Source: Pseudooceanicola algae
GTDB lineage: Bacteria > Pseudomonadota > Alphaproteobacteria > Rhodobacterales > Rhodobacteraceae
Assembly (NCBI RefSeq): GCF_003590145.2
Contig: NZ_CP060436.1
Location: 2,795,001 to 2,859,000 of the forward strand
DNA: 64,000 nt
Direction: 5' to 3'
The notes below the pieces were generated by a model that saw only the letters and a list, made by a program, of their open reading frames with translations, had not been told where the DNA came from and made no database searches. Shown in pieces: positions 1-8,549 of this stretch (position 1 is its first letter; each line of letters begins with the position of its first letter). A program made the position numbers and the translations under genes.

Positions 1-271
1 TCAGGATGACCTTCATCTTGTGATCCGGGTCGTGGATCGCCCAGTCCATGCCGAAATCCTCGGCAATCGCGGCGTACCCTTCGCGCAGCCCCTCCAGCGT
101 CGCGCCGGTCTCGCTGACGAAGGTGACACGGGCAAAGAACATGCCCGTCTCGGTATCGTCGAACTGCGCGAGGTCCCGGATATTGCAACCCGTCTCGGCA
201 AGGAAACCCGAGATCCGGGCAACGATGCCCCGCCGCGTCGGGCAGGTGACGGTCAGGATGAATTCGCTCAT
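1..271 (-). CDS. purU: Formyltetrahydrofolate deformylase, N-terminal part (cut by window edge)
   Basis: PurU hydrolyses 10-formyl-THF to formate and THF. Only the first 90 codons are present, starting MSEFILTVTCPTRRGIVARI, and the frame is open to the left edge. This is the N-terminal ACT-type regulatory domain, with the typical NIRDLAQFDD and MFFARVTF strands. The deformylase catalytic domain lies outside the window. The start is 32 bases after the folD stop on the same strand, so folD-purU are probably cotranscribed. That pairing fits one-carbon metabolism. The assignment rests on the ACT domain and its neighbour; the catalytic half cannot be checked here. Confidence 0.85.
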   Translation of the reverse strand, partial: MSEFILTVTCPTRRGIVARISGFLAETGCNIRDLAQFDDTETGMFFARVTFVSETGATLEGLREGYAAIAEDFGMDWAIHDPDHKMKVIL

Positions 272-303
272 TGAAGGTCGTCCTTGTCAGGAGGGGAAAG
301 GGG

Positions 304-1206
304 TCAGGCGGTCAGGCCTTCGGGTTCGGGCAACCCATTGGCACGGCAACAGGCGGTAAGGGTATTGGCCAGCAGGCAGGCGATGGTCATCGGACCGACG
401 CCGCCGGGCACGGGTGTGATCGCGCCGGCAACCTCGACAGCGCTGTCGAAGTCCACGTCGCCGACAAGCCGCGTCTTGCCTTCGCCCTTCTCGGGCGCCG
501 GAATGCGGTTGATGCCCACGTCGATGACGGTGGCGCCGGGCTTGATCCAGTCGCCGGGCACCATCTGCGCGCGCCCCACGGCGGCCACCAGGATATCGGC
601 ACGCCGGCAGACCTCGGCCAGGTCCTTCGTGCGGCTGTGCGCGATGGTCACGGTGCAGCTGTCGCCCAGCAGAAGCTGCGCCATCGGCTTGCCGACGATG
701 TTGGACCGGCCCACGACGACGGCGGTCTTGCCGCTCAGATCGCCAAGGTGATCGCGCAGCATCATCAGGCAGCCAAGCGGCGTGCAGGGCACCATGGCCT
801 TCTGCCCGGTCCCCAGCAGCCCAACGTTCAGCACGTGGAACCCGTCCACGTCCTTCGCCGGATCGATGGCCGCCAGCACCTTGGCCTCGTCGACATGCTT
901 GGGCAGCGGCAATTGCACGAGGATCCCATGCACCGCCGGATCGGCGTTCAGCTTTTCGACCAGCGCCAGCAAGTCGGCCTCGGGCGTGGTGTCGTCCAGC
1001 TTGTGCTCGTAAGAGTTCATCCCCGCCTCGACGGTCTGCTTGCCCTTCGAGCGGACATAGACCTGGCTCGCCGGGTCTTCCCCGACCAGCACGACCGCCA
1101 GACCCGGCGTGATGCCATGGGCGTCCTTCAGGGCAGCCACCCCGGTGGCGACATCGGCACGGACGCGGGCGGCGAAAGCTTTGCCATCAATCAGTGTAGC
1201 AGTCAT
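304..1206 (-). CDS. folD: Bifunctional methylenetetrahydrofolate dehydrogenase/methenyltetrahydrofolate cyclohydrolase
   Basis: Cytosolic enzyme that interconverts 5,10-methylene-THF, methenyl-THF and 10-formyl-THF with NADP. The 300-residue length is normal. Catalytic Tyr50 and Lys54 sit in the YVRSKGK motif, followed by GILVQLPLP (about residue 98), the NADP-binding [13 protein letters not shown] segment and the signature PGGVGPMT near the C-terminus. I chose the ATG at 1206 because GAGGAC lies just upstream and family members begin MTATLIDGK; an in-frame start 24 bases further up is less likely. It precedes purU on the same strand, giving a route from methylene-THF to formate. Confidence 0.97.
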   Translation of the reverse strand: MTATLIDGKAFAARVRADVATGVAALKDAHGITPGLAVVLVGEDPASQVYVRSKGKQTVEAGMNSYEHKLDDTTPEADLLALVEKLNADPAVHGILVQLPLPKHVDEAKVLAAIDPAKDVDGFHVLNVGLLGTGQKAMVPCTPLGCLMMLRDHLGDLSGKTAVVVGRSNIVGKPMAQLLLGDSCTVTIAHSRTKDLAEVCRRADILVAAVGRAQMVPGDWIKPGATVIDVGINRIPAPEKGEGKTRLVGDVDFDSAVEVAGAITPVPGGVGPMTIACLLANTLTACCRANGLPEPEGLTA

Positions 1207-1397
1207 CTTGTCCTCGGCATTTCGTTGCAACAGGCCGCCTCGCCGTACCGGAAATTCCTCCGAAGCAACAGGGCAGGCTAAGTCAGGCCCGACCTGTTTG
1301 AGGTCAAGACCGTCGCCTGGCGACCTCCTGCGTCCTCTACGGGGAAAAAGTTTCCGAAATGCGTCCGCGAAAGCCGAGGGTGCGCCGAAGTCAGGGT

Positions 1398-2546
1398 CTA
1401 CTGCCCGTCAAAGCGCCACTTGCCGGCACCCAGGACGGGCCCGGCCCGGTCCAGCTTCAGATCACTACGGGAAAAAACGATCGGGCTGCGGATCCCGGCG
1501 ATGCCTTCCGGGGCGATCTGCATGCCCCGCGCGGCCACCTGGGGATCGGACAGGGCCTCGGAAACCGAATTGATCGGCCCACCGGGCACGCCCGCCCCTT
1601 CCAGTCCCGCGATCAGCTCTGCCTTGCTGCGGGCAGCGGTGCGCTCTGCCAGCAAGGGCGTCAGCACATCGCGATGCGCCACCCGTGCGGGGTTTGTCGC
1701 GAACCGCGGATCCCCGGCCAATTCCTCCAGCCCCAGCAGACCGCAAAGCGCGCCGAACTGCCGGTCGTTGCCACAGGCGATGATCAGGTGCCCGTCCGAG
1801 GTCGGAAAGACCTGGTAGGGCACGATATTGGGATGCGCATTGCCCAGCCGCGTCGGATCCTGCCCGCCTAGCAGGAAATTCATTGCCTGGTTGGCCAGCA
1901 CCCCGACGCCGCTGTCCAGCAGCGACAGGTCGACCTGCTGGCCCTTGCCCGACCGCGCCCGCTCGGCCAGGGCCGCCTGCACGCCGATCACCCCGTAAAG
2001 CCCGGTGAAAATGTCGATCCAGGCCACGCCGATCTTCTGCGGATCGCCCTGCGGATCGCCAGTCAGGTCCATGATCCCGCACATGCCCTGGATCAGGAAA
2101 TCATAGCCCGGTTGCGCCGCGCGCGGCCCCTCCTGCCCGAAGCCCGTGATGCTGGCATAGACCAGACCGGGGTTGCGCGCCGCCACGCTGACGTAATCCA
2201 GCCCGAACTTCTTCAACCCGTCCAGCTTGAAGTTCTCGATCACCACGTCGGCCTCGTCGATCAGCGCCTTCACCCGTTCCAGGTCCTCCGCATCGCCGAA
2301 ATCGCAGATGACCGAGGTCTTGCCACGGTTCGCCGCGTGGAAATAGGCCGCCACCGTCTCGACCCCGCCCTGCCCGTCGTCGCGCTCGACGAACGGCGGA
2401 CCCCAGCGCCTGGTGTCGTCCCCGGCGGGGCTCTCGACCTTGATGACCTCGGCCCCGAGATCCGCCAGCACCTGCCCCAGCCAGGGCCCGGCCAGGATCC
2501 GCGCCAGTTCAACCACCTTCACCCCTGCAAGCGGTGCCTCTGCCAT
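1398..2546 (-). CDS. CaiB/BaiF family (class III) CoA-transferase
   Basis: Family III CoA-transferase of 382 residues that moves CoA between carboxylic acids through a mixed-anhydride/thioester mechanism. The N-terminus ([31 protein letters not shown]) and the [10 protein letters not shown] segment near residue 75 are diagnostic. Asp149 in GYDFLIQG is the likely catalytic aspartate. The ATG at 2546 has AAGGGGAAC upstream, whereas the ATG at 2564 has AAGGG directly abutting it. It is the same strand as folD but 190 bases upstream, so it is probably a separate unit. The substrate (formyl, succinyl, carnitine-like or other) cannot be told from the sequence. Confidence 0.9.
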   Translation of the reverse strand: MAEAPLAGVKVVELARILAGPWLGQVLADLGAEVIKVESPAGDDTRRWGPPFVERDDGQGGVETVAAYFHAANRGKTSVICDFGDAEDLERVKALIDEADVVIENFKLDGLKKFGLDYVSVAARNPGLVYASITGFGQEGPRAAQPGYDFLIQGMCGIMDLTGDPQGDPQKIGVAWIDIFTGLYGVIGVQAALAERARSGKGQQVDLSLLDSGVGVLANQAMNFLLGGQDPTRLGNAHPNIVPYQVFPTSDGHLIIACGNDRQFGALCGLLGLEELAGDPRFATNPARVAHRDVLTPLLAERTAARSKAELIAGLEGAGVPGGPINSVSEALSDPQVAARGMQIAPEGIAGIRSPIVFSRSDLKLDRAGPVLGAGKWRFDGQ

Positions 2547-2755
2547 GCCGTTCCCCTTTGTCATCCCTTACACGGGCCGCGACCTTGATCCGCCCTGCGC
2601 ATACCTACAGGGCCAAAGCCGCGACTTGTAACAAGAAATGATCATCCCTTCATGCGCGCCACGCATGACCTGCCCCGATCACACCCTGCGCGGACCATAA
2701 ACGGGAACGCCGCCCCGATCCCGGAGCGGCGCCTTCACCAGACCCTTCAAGAACC

Positions 2756-3061
2756 TCAGGCCTCGAACCCGACCAGCACCGGATCGGAATGATCAACGCT
2801 CGGCGGTTCGGTAAAGAACGGCCCGGCCAGCGCACGCCATTGCTGGAACCCCTCCGAATTCCGGAACCCCACGGTATGGGCCTCCAGCGTATCCCAAAGG
2901 ATGATCAGCCGGAACATCCCCGGCGTCTCGATCACCTTCTCGACACGCATCGCCCGGCAGCCCTCGGCCGCCTTGAAGAACGGCACCGCCTTGCCGACCG
3001 CTTCCAGGAATTCCGCCTCTTTCACGGGGTCGATCATCAATTGCGCAACTTCACGGATCAT
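2756..3061 (-). CDS. Antibiotic biosynthesis monooxygenase (ABM) domain protein
   Basis: Small single-domain protein of about 101 residues with a dimeric ferredoxin-like fold pattern: an initial strand (REVAQLMIDP), a helix (KEAEFLEAVGKAVPFF), then EGCRAMRVEKV and FRLIILWDTLEAHTVGFRNSEGFQQW. These match ABM-family proteins, which range from quinol or heme monooxygenases to proteins of unknown activity. The ATG at 3061 has a GAAGGCGAG stretch upstream. ATGs at 3085 and 3100 are possible but lack a ribosome site. It stands alone with about 200 bases on one side and 500 on the other. The substrate is unknown. Confidence 0.75.
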   Translation of the reverse strand: MIREVAQLMIDPVKEAEFLEAVGKAVPFFKAAEGCRAMRVEKVIETPGMFRLIILWDTLEAHTVGFRNSEGFQQWRALAGPFFTEPPSVDHSDPVLVGFEA

Positions 3062-3584
3062 ATTTCTCGCCTTCACATAGCTCATCAAAGCGTTTCGCAA
3101 CCCGGACCCGTTGTCCCGATAGCCCGCTCAGCTCCTTGTCTCACATGTCTCTTCCGCCCGGTCCAGTTCCACGACGGAAAACCCGATCCCTCCCCTCTGC
3201 ATCGTGAACATGGCGAAGCCGCATTCCCCATCTACACTTCCGCAAAAACGCCCTATATCACTCCCTGACCTGTGGTTCGCGAAGCACCCCGGGTTTCTCA
3301 GTCGGGCGTCGTCTCCCTTTCCCTGGAGGCGACGCCTTTCTCTTTGCCACGGCCACCGCCCGCCCCGTTTCCCTGTTCCAAATATCCCGGGGGAGCGCGC
3401 AGCGCGGGGGCAGCGCCCCCCGCCACGGGACCGCAGCGCCCAGGATCCGCCGCCATGAAAATTCGACAAAATACTTGCGGTTCGACCGGCGGTCGCAAAG
3501 GAATGGGGACCTGACACGCAGGCGACGCCAAATCCCCCGACCCTGCTTGCCGACCGTCATGAAACTACGAAAGGCAGCCTCGTC
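3062..3584. other. Intergenic region without a supported gene, holding a repeat
   Basis: This 523-base gap separates the ABM gene from lhgO. The only structure I see is the class-1 repeat at 3367-3425. Open frames on both strands here are short, rich in Arg, Pro and Ser, and resemble no protein family. The divergent promoters for the two flanking genes must lie in it, but I cannot place -35/-10 boxes with confidence. Confidence 0.6.
3367..3425 (+). repeat. Class-1 dispersed intergenic repeat, copy 1
   Basis: The core GTTTCCCTGTTCC plus AATATCCCGGGGGAG is followed by a GC-rich tail that includes the hairpin GGGGGCAGCGCCCCC. Very similar cores occur at 13859-13886 (opposite strand) and 34982-35010, each beside a GGGGC-AG-GCCCC hairpin. 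All copies lie between genes. Confidence 0.8.
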
Positions 3585-4787
3585 ATGACCTACGATTTCT
3601 GCATCATCGGCGGCGGCATCGTCGGCCTTGCCACGGCGCGTGCGCTTCTGCAGCGCAACCCCGGCGCCAGCCTGATCCTGCTGGAAAAGGAAACCGGCCT
3701 CGGGCGGCACCAGACGGGGCATAACTCCGGCGTGATCCACTCCGGGATCTACTACGCCCCCGGTTCCTTCAAGGCGCGGCTGTGTCGCGAAGGCTGCGCG
3801 CGCACCAAGGAATTCTGCCGCGAACATGGCATCGCTTTCGAAGAACGCGGCAAGATGATCGTGGCCACCCGGGCCGATGAAATCCCCCGGCTCGACGCGC
3901 TGCATGGCCGTGCCGGTGAAAACGGTATCAAGGCCGAGCTGATCTCCGGCGCCGAGGTAATGGAACGCGAACCCGAGATCACGGCCCTGAAGGGCATCTT
4001 CGTCCCCGAAGCCGCCATCGTCAGCTATACCGAGATCCTGATCGCCCTCGCGAAGGAAATCGAGGATCAGGGCGCTGTGATCCGCTACGGTCTGCAACCG
4101 GAGGCAATCTTGGAACAGGGTGACAAGGTCACCATCACCTGCCCCGGCGAGGTCATCGAGGCGAGGAAACTGGTCGCCTGCGCCGGCATCCAATCGGACC
4201 GTGTGGCGAAGATGGCCGGGATCGACCTCGATCTGAAGATCGTGCCCTTCCGTGGCGAATACTACCGCCTGGCACCACGGCGCAATGCGGTTGTCCACGC
4301 GATGATCTACCCGGTGCCGGAACCCGGTCTGCCCTTCCTCGGCACCCATCTGACCCCGATGATCGACGGGTCGGTCAGCGTCGGCCCGAACGCCATGCTG
4401 GGCCTTGCCCGCGAAGGCTATCCCAAGTTTTCGGTCAACCTGCGCGACACGATGGACATCGTCGGCTTTCCCGGTTTCTGGAAATCCATCCTGCAATTCA
4501 TCAGGCCCGGCATGAACGAACTGGGCAATTCGCTGTTCAAGTCCCGCTACCTCGAGGAATGCCGCCGCTATTGTCCGGGTCTCGAGATCGGGGATCTGAC
4601 CCCGATGACCTGCGGTATCCGCGCCCAGGCGATCATGAAGGACGGCACCATGCAGCATGATTTCGTCTTCAGGACCACGGATCGCATGGTCCATGTCTGC
4701 AATGCCCCCTCTCCGGCCGCGACCTCGGCGCTGCCCATCGGGGATCTCGTCGCAGAGACCGTGCTGGGAGGTCCGGCCGCCGCCTGA
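3585..4787 (+). CDS. lhgO: L-2-hydroxyglutarate oxidase
   Basis: FAD-dependent, membrane-associated enzyme that oxidises L-2-hydroxyglutarate to 2-oxoglutarate and passes electrons to the quinone pool. The 400-residue protein opens with the dinucleotide-binding motif FCIIGGGIVGLATARAL. The family signature HQTGHNSGVIHSGIYYAPGS (about residues 44-63) follows, and the C-terminus carries TPMTCGIRAQ and a short VHVCNAPSPAATSALPIG FAD-contacting segment. The ATG is preceded by AAAGG at slightly long spacing. It is a single gene, separated by about 50 bases from the next operon, which probably has its own promoter. Confidence 0.93.
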   Translation: MTYDFCIIGGGIVGLATARALLQRNPGASLILLEKETGLGRHQTGHNSGVIHSGIYYAPGSFKARLCREGCARTKEFCREHGIAFEERGKMIVATRADEIPRLDALHGRAGENGIKAELISGAEVMEREPEITALKGIFVPEAAIVSYTEILIALAKEIEDQGAVIRYGLQPEAILEQGDKVTITCPGEVIEARKLVACAGIQSDRVAKMAGIDLDLKIVPFRGEYYRLAPRRNAVVHAMIYPVPEPGLPFLGTHLTPMIDGSVSVGPNAMLGLAREGYPKFSVNLRDTMDIVGFPGFWKSILQFIRPGMNELGNSLFKSRYLEECRRYCPGLEIGDLTPMTCGIRAQAIMKDGTMQHDFVFRTTDRMVHVCNAPSPAATSALPIGDLVAETVLGGPAAA

Positions 4788-4815
4788 TCCAGGCGACCCA
4801 ATATTTATCACTTCA

Positions 4816-4825
4816 GTTAATTAAC
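4816..4825. promoter_or_regulatory. Palindrome in the arsR promoter region
   Basis: GTTAATTAAC is a perfect 10-base dyad 13 bases before the arsR-like start, in an AT-rich patch unlike the surrounding GC-rich DNA. An ArsR-type repressor often binds such a site at its own promoter. This is inference from position and symmetry only. Confidence 0.35.
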
Positions 4826-4838
4826 ACTTGCACGAAAT

Positions 4839-5195
4839 ATGGAATCACCGCAGCCTGCCAGCATGACCCAATTGACCCGCGCCTTCGCCGCGCTCTCCGA
4901 TCCGACCCGCCTGTCGCTGATGCAGACGCTTATCCAGCGCGGCGAACTGCCTGCCGGGGCTCTGGCCGGCGAGGCCGAGATTTCCGCTCCGGCGATTTCG
5001 CGTCACCTCAAGGTGCTGCGCGAAGCGGGGCTGATCGAACAGCGGGTCGCGGGCACCCATCGCTATTACACCGCCCTGCCGCAGGCCATGGTCGCCATCC
5101 ATGGCTGGTGCATGGACCACCGTGCCTTCTGGGATCGCAGCCTTGACCGGCTGGACGATCTGCTGGCGCTCGACCCCGAAGGAGACGACGCATGA
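4839..5195 (+). CDS. ArsR-family winged-helix transcriptional regulator
   Basis: 118-residue DNA-binding repressor. The ALSDPTRLSLMQTL helix and the recognition region SAPAISRHLKVLREAGLIEQRVAG (about residues 47-70) are the classic ArsR winged helix. No Cys-X-Cys metal motif is present, so metal sensing is unlikely. The gene overlaps the following SRPBCC gene by the 4-base ATGA, the usual arrangement for ArsR regulators that control AHSA1-type proteins. Neither the ATG at 4839 nor that at 4863 has a clear ribosome site, so the start is uncertain. It probably autoregulates through the upstream palindrome. Confidence 0.9.
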   Translation: MESPQPASMTQLTRAFAALSDPTRLSLMQTLIQRGELPAGALAGEAEISAPAISRHLKVLREAGLIEQRVAGTHRYYTALPQAMVAIHGWCMDHRAFWDRSLDRLDDLLALDPEGDDA

Positions 5196-5671
5196 AGGAT
5201 ACCGAGGCCGAGGCGCTGGAGCTGGTCCGCGATTACCCCGTCACCCCCGACCGTCTTTGGCGCGCGGTAACCGAGCCGGAACAGCTGTTGCAATGGTTCG
5301 GGCCCGAAGGGGTCTATATCGCCGAATGCCAGATGGATTTCCGCACCACCGGCCCCTGGACCTGTTCGATGATCGGCCGGGAAAGCGGCACGCGCTTCAA
5401 GGTATCCGGGCAGGTCACCAAGGTCGCCGCGCCCGAAGACGGCCAAGCCGAGGTCGGATTGACCTGGGCCTGGCATGACGACAGCGACCGGCGCGGCCCC
5501 GAAAGCCACGTGATCTTCCGTGTTCAGGCGACCGAAACCGGCGCCCGGCTGATCCTGCGCCACAGCGGCCTTGCCAGCGCAGAACAGGCGGACAGCCACA
5601 GCAAGGGCTGGCTCTCGGCCCTGAGGAAAATGGATATTCACCTTTCTTCCCCCGGCGTTCAGGACGCCTGA
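5192..5671 (+). CDS. SRPBCC/AHSA1-family protein
   Basis: 159-residue START-like helix-grip protein of the Activator-of-Hsp90-ATPase-1 family. The N-terminal DYPVTPDRLWRAVTEPEQLLQWFGPEGV pattern is typical, as is the C-terminal helix SKGWLSALRKMDIHL. These proteins bind small hydrophobic ligands, but function is rarely known. It is translationally coupled (ATGA) to the ArsR gene and followed after 22 bases by a YCII-domain gene, a recurring three-gene set in proteobacteria. No activity can be assigned. Confidence 0.88.
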   Translation: MKDTEAEALELVRDYPVTPDRLWRAVTEPEQLLQWFGPEGVYIAECQMDFRTTGPWTCSMIGRESGTRFKVSGQVTKVAAPEDGQAEVGLTWAWHDDSDRRGPESHVIFRVQATETGARLILRHSGLASAEQADSHSKGWLSALRKMDIHLSSPGVQDA

Positions 5672-5693
5672 CCCAAACCAGCAGGAGATTCCG

Positions 5694-6020
5694 ATGACCC
5701 AGTTTCTGGTGATCTACAAGGCCGCAGCCTCTGCGGCGCCCGAAGCCCCCGAGGACCAGCAGGCCGCCATGGCCGCCTGGGGCGCCTGGATGGAAAAGGT
5801 CGGCACGCACCTGGCCGATCCCGGCAATCCCATCGGCAAAAGCTGGACGGTCACCGCCTCGGGTGCCGCGCCGGGGGGCAATGCCCTGCCGATCATGGGC
5901 TACACGATCCTGGAGGCCGACAGTATCGAAGCGGCCTGCCAGTTGGTCGAAGGCAACCCCATGCTCTCCGACCCCCTGGCTGAGATCGAGGTGGCGCCCA
6001 TCGTGCCTATCGAGATGTAG
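5694..6020 (+). CDS. YCII-related domain protein
   Basis: 108-residue protein with the YCII/DGPF ferredoxin-like fold. It begins MTQFLVIYK, followed by a helix with AAWGAWMEKVG, then ADPGNPIGKSWTV and GYTILEADSIEAACQLVEGNP, features found across this family. AGGAG lies 7 bases before the ATG. Third gene of the ArsR-SRPBCC-YCII operon; a perfect 20-base palindrome just downstream probably terminates it. Family members are often annotated as dehydrogenase-like, but no activity is established. Confidence 0.82.
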   Translation: MTQFLVIYKAAASAAPEAPEDQQAAMAAWGAWMEKVGTHLADPGNPIGKSWTVTASGAAPGGNALPIMGYTILEADSIEAACQLVEGNPMLSDPLAEIEVAPIVPIEM

Positions 6021-6035
6021 GCGCCCAAATTAAAT

Positions 6036-6055
6036 GGCGCGCCCATGGGCGCGCC
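6036..6055 (+). terminator. Perfect palindrome, probable transcript end
   Basis: GGCGCGCCCATGGGCGCGCC is a perfect 20-base inverted repeat 16 bases after the YCII stop. It lacks a T-run but could form a strong hairpin ending the ArsR operon. It abuts a class-2 repeat. Confidence 0.5.
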
Positions 6056-6056
6056 T

Positions 6057-6090
6057 TGCCTCCGGCGGGAGTATTTTCGGCCAGATGAAG
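6057..6090 (+). repeat. Class-2 dispersed intergenic repeat
   Basis: The stretch GCCTCCGGCGGGAG then TATTTTCGGCCAGATGAAG, between two convergent genes, resembles 39231-39264 (GCCTTCCCAAGGCG then TATTTTCGACAGGTTGAAG). Shared parts are GCCT, a small GC stem, GTATTTTCG and TTGAAG/ATGAAG. Confidence 0.55.
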
Positions 6091-6129
6091 AGAGCCGTCG
6101 CGTTTTAACTCCGTTTTAACCCCGGACGC

Positions 6130-8466
6130 TCAGGCGCCGTAGGGCACCCAGATCGTCTTGACCTCGGTCGCGGCATCAAGGAAGGCGCGGCCTTCGCCGT
6201 CGTTTCCGGACCAGTCGCGGGCCTGGCCGTTATTGACCCAGGTCCGTTTGAGGTTGCCGGCGCTTTCCGCTTCGATCACGGCGCTGAGGTCACTGGAGGA
6301 GAAGCTCCAGACCGCATCGATATCGGCGTGAGAGGCCAGCGTCGGGGCCAGTTCCGCGTGATCGCCTGTCAGGATGTTCACAACCCCCGGCGGCACGTCG
6401 GAGGTATCCAGGATCTGGTAGAAATCCGTCGCGCTGAGCGGACCCTGCTGGGAGGCCACCAACACCACGCGATTGCCCATTGCGATGGCCGGCGCGAGGG
6501 ACGAGATCAGGCCCAGCAGCGGCGCTTCGTCCGGGCAAAGGATGCCGATGACGCCCACGGGCGCGCGGGTGGCCAGTGCCATGCCGCGGATCGGAACGGC
6601 CCGCAGGTCTCCGGCGTATTTATCCGCCCAGGCTGCGTAGGTGAACAGACGCGATACCGCGTCAGAGACTTCGTCCGCACCCTTCTTGCCGCCGTGCAGC
6701 GCGTCGATCCGGGCGGCGAATTCGGGCGCCCGCGCTTCGAGGTTTTCGGCGATGTAATAGAGGATCTGCGCCCGCAAATGGCCGGTGGTCGCCGACCATG
6801 CGGCCGCGCCGCGCGCCGCTTCGACGGCGTTGCGGATGTCCTTGCGGCTGGCCCGCGCGATCTGGCCCAGAACGGCACCTGTCTTGCCATGGATGGTTTG
6901 GGTATAGCCGCTGTCTGGGCGCGCCTGCTTGCCCCCGACATACAGCTTCGCGGTCCGGTCCAGCCCTTCGGGCGCGCCGGGTTTGCCGCTGTAGACCTCA
7001 TGGGATTTCAGCGATTTTGTCCGCGTCGTGGGGCGGGTGTAGGCGGACAGCCCTTCCCAGCCGCCCTCCCGGCCAAAGCCGCTTTCGCGCAGCCCGCCGA
7101 AGCCGGCGGCGGCGTCGAACATGTTGGACCCGTTGATCCAGATCACCCCGGCCTCGAGCTTGGGCGCGATGTCGAGGGCGGTGTTGATATTCTCGCTCCA
7201 GAGGCTGGCGGCGAGGCCGAAGCGGGTGTCGTTGGCCATGGCGACGACCTCGGGCGGGGTGCGGAAGGTGGTGGCGACCAGGACAGGGCCGAAGATTTCC
7301 TCCTGCATCAGCGGATCGGCCGGGGACAGGCCGGTGATCAGCGTGGGCGGGTAGAAGCAGCCCTCCGGCGCGGCGCAGGGTTGGTGGATTTCGCCCGCCG
7401 ACGCATCCACAAGCCCACGGATCCGGTCCAGCTGGACGGGGTCGACGATGGCGCCGATGTCGATGCACTTGTCCAGCGGATCGCCCTGCCGCAGGTGGGT
7501 CATGCGGGTCTTCAGCCGCGCGATGAAGGTTTCGGCCACGCCTTCCTGCACCAGCAGCCGCGCGCCGGCACAGCAGACCTGGCCACCGTTCAGCCAGATC
7601 GCATCGACCAGCCCTTCGATGGCACTGTCGATATCCGCGTCCTCGAAGACAATGAAGGGCGACTTGCCACCCAGTTCCAGCGTCAACGCCTTGCCCTGCC
7701 CGGCTGTGGCGGTGCGGATCTTGCGCCCCACCTCGGTCGAACCGGTGAAGGCCACCTTGTCGACGCCATCATGGGCAACCAGGGCCGCGCCGACGGCGCC
7801 ATCGCCGGTCAGGATGTTCACGACCCCCGCCGGAACCCCGGCCTGCTGGCAGATCTCGGCGAACAGCAAGGCGGTCAGCGGCGTGTACTCGGCCGGTTTC
7901 AGAACCACCGTGTTGCCCATGGCCAGCGCCGGAGCGACCTTCCAGGCCAACATCAGCAGCGGGAAGTTCCAGGGGATCACCTGCGCACAGACGCCAAGGG
8001 CCTCGCGCCCCGGCAACTCTGCCTCCATCAGCTGAGCCATCCCGGCGTGGTAATAGAAATGCCGCGCCACCAGCGGGATATCCAGATCGCGCGCCTCGCG
8101 GATCGGCTTGCCGCAATCGAGCGTTTCCAGCACCGAAAACAGCCGCGCATGTTTTTGCACCAGCCGCGCCAGCGCATAAAGCACCCGCGCGCGCGCCTTG
8201 CCGCCCAGCTTTTCCCAGCCCGGCTGCGCCTTGCGCGCGGCCTTGATGGCCGCCTCGATATCCTCGGGCCCAGCCTGGGTGACCTCGGCCAGCACATCGC
8301 CACTGGCCGGGTTGCGGGTTTCAAACACCGTCCCCGGCGCGGTGAAGGCCCCGCCGATGAAGACACCAAAACGCCCCTCGTGCTGCGCGATCCAGGCCGT
8401 CGCCTCGCCCGCTGCTTCGCGCGCAGGACCGTAGTCCATGGTCTCGAAGATCTCTTTCACGCTCAT
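6130..8466 (-). CDS. Two-domain aldehyde dehydrogenase, ALDH16-like
   Basis: NAD(P)-dependent aldehyde oxidation. At 778 residues it is far longer than a normal ALDH (about 480-500). Residues 30-490 form a complete ALDH: Asn167 in IPWNFP, Glu264 in LELGGK and catalytic Cys298 in GGQVCCAG. Residues 510-778 repeat the Rossmann half (RAPVGVIGILCPDEAP, MGNRVVLVASQQGP, GVVNILTGD) but lack a catalytic Cys and the LELGGK motif. This matches the ALDH16 family, in which the second domain is a pseudoenzyme; a Rhodobacteraceae (Loktanella) ALDH16 has a solved structure. It lies 83 bases downstream of deoC on the same strand. DeoC releases acetaldehyde, so this enzyme may oxidise it. Confidence 0.9.
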   Translation of the reverse strand: MSVKEIFETMDYGPAREAAGEATAWIAQHEGRFGVFIGGAFTAPGTVFETRNPASGDVLAEVTQAGPEDIEAAIKAARKAQPGWEKLGGKARARVLYALARLVQKHARLFSVLETLDCGKPIREARDLDIPLVARHFYYHAGMAQLMEAELPGREALGVCAQVIPWNFPLLMLAWKVAPALAMGNTVVLKPAEYTPLTALLFAEICQQAGVPAGVVNILTGDGAVGAALVAHDGVDKVAFTGSTEVGRKIRTATAGQGKALTLELGGKSPFIVFEDADIDSAIEGLVDAIWLNGGQVCCAGARLLVQEGVAETFIARLKTRMTHLRQGDPLDKCIDIGAIVDPVQLDRIRGLVDASAGEIHQPCAAPEGCFYPPTLITGLSPADPLMQEEIFGPVLVATTFRTPPEVVAMANDTRFGLAASLWSENINTALDIAPKLEAGVIWINGSNMFDAAAGFGGLRESGFGREGGWEGLSAYTRPTTRTKSLKSHEVYSGKPGAPEGLDRTAKLYVGGKQARPDSGYTQTIHGKTGAVLGQIARASRKDIRNAVEAARGAAAWSATTGHLRAQILYYIAENLEARAPEFAARIDALHGGKKGADEVSDAVSRLFTYAAWADKYAGDLRAVPIRGMALATRAPVGVIGILCPDEAPLLGLISSLAPAIAMGNRVVLVASQQGPLSATDFYQILDTSDVPPGVVNILTGDHAELAPTLASHADIDAVWSFSSSDLSAVIEAESAGNLKRTWVNNGQARDWSGNDGEGRAFLDAATEVKTIWVPYGA

Positions 8467-8549
8467 CTCCGCATCCTTCCGGCTTTCGGCTTCGGGCTTT
8501 CAGGCGCATCGCCCGATCTTCACCCTGTCTCAAATACTCAGATCACGGC

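Noticed and set aside
2709-2730. A possible terminator after the ABM gene
   Set aside because: The stem GCCGCCCC/GGAGCGGC has a mismatch and no T-run follows on the minus strand, so it is too weak to list.
3258-4811. A 517-codon open frame on the minus strand
   Set aside because: It is antisense to lhgO and crosses the class-1 repeat. No motif.
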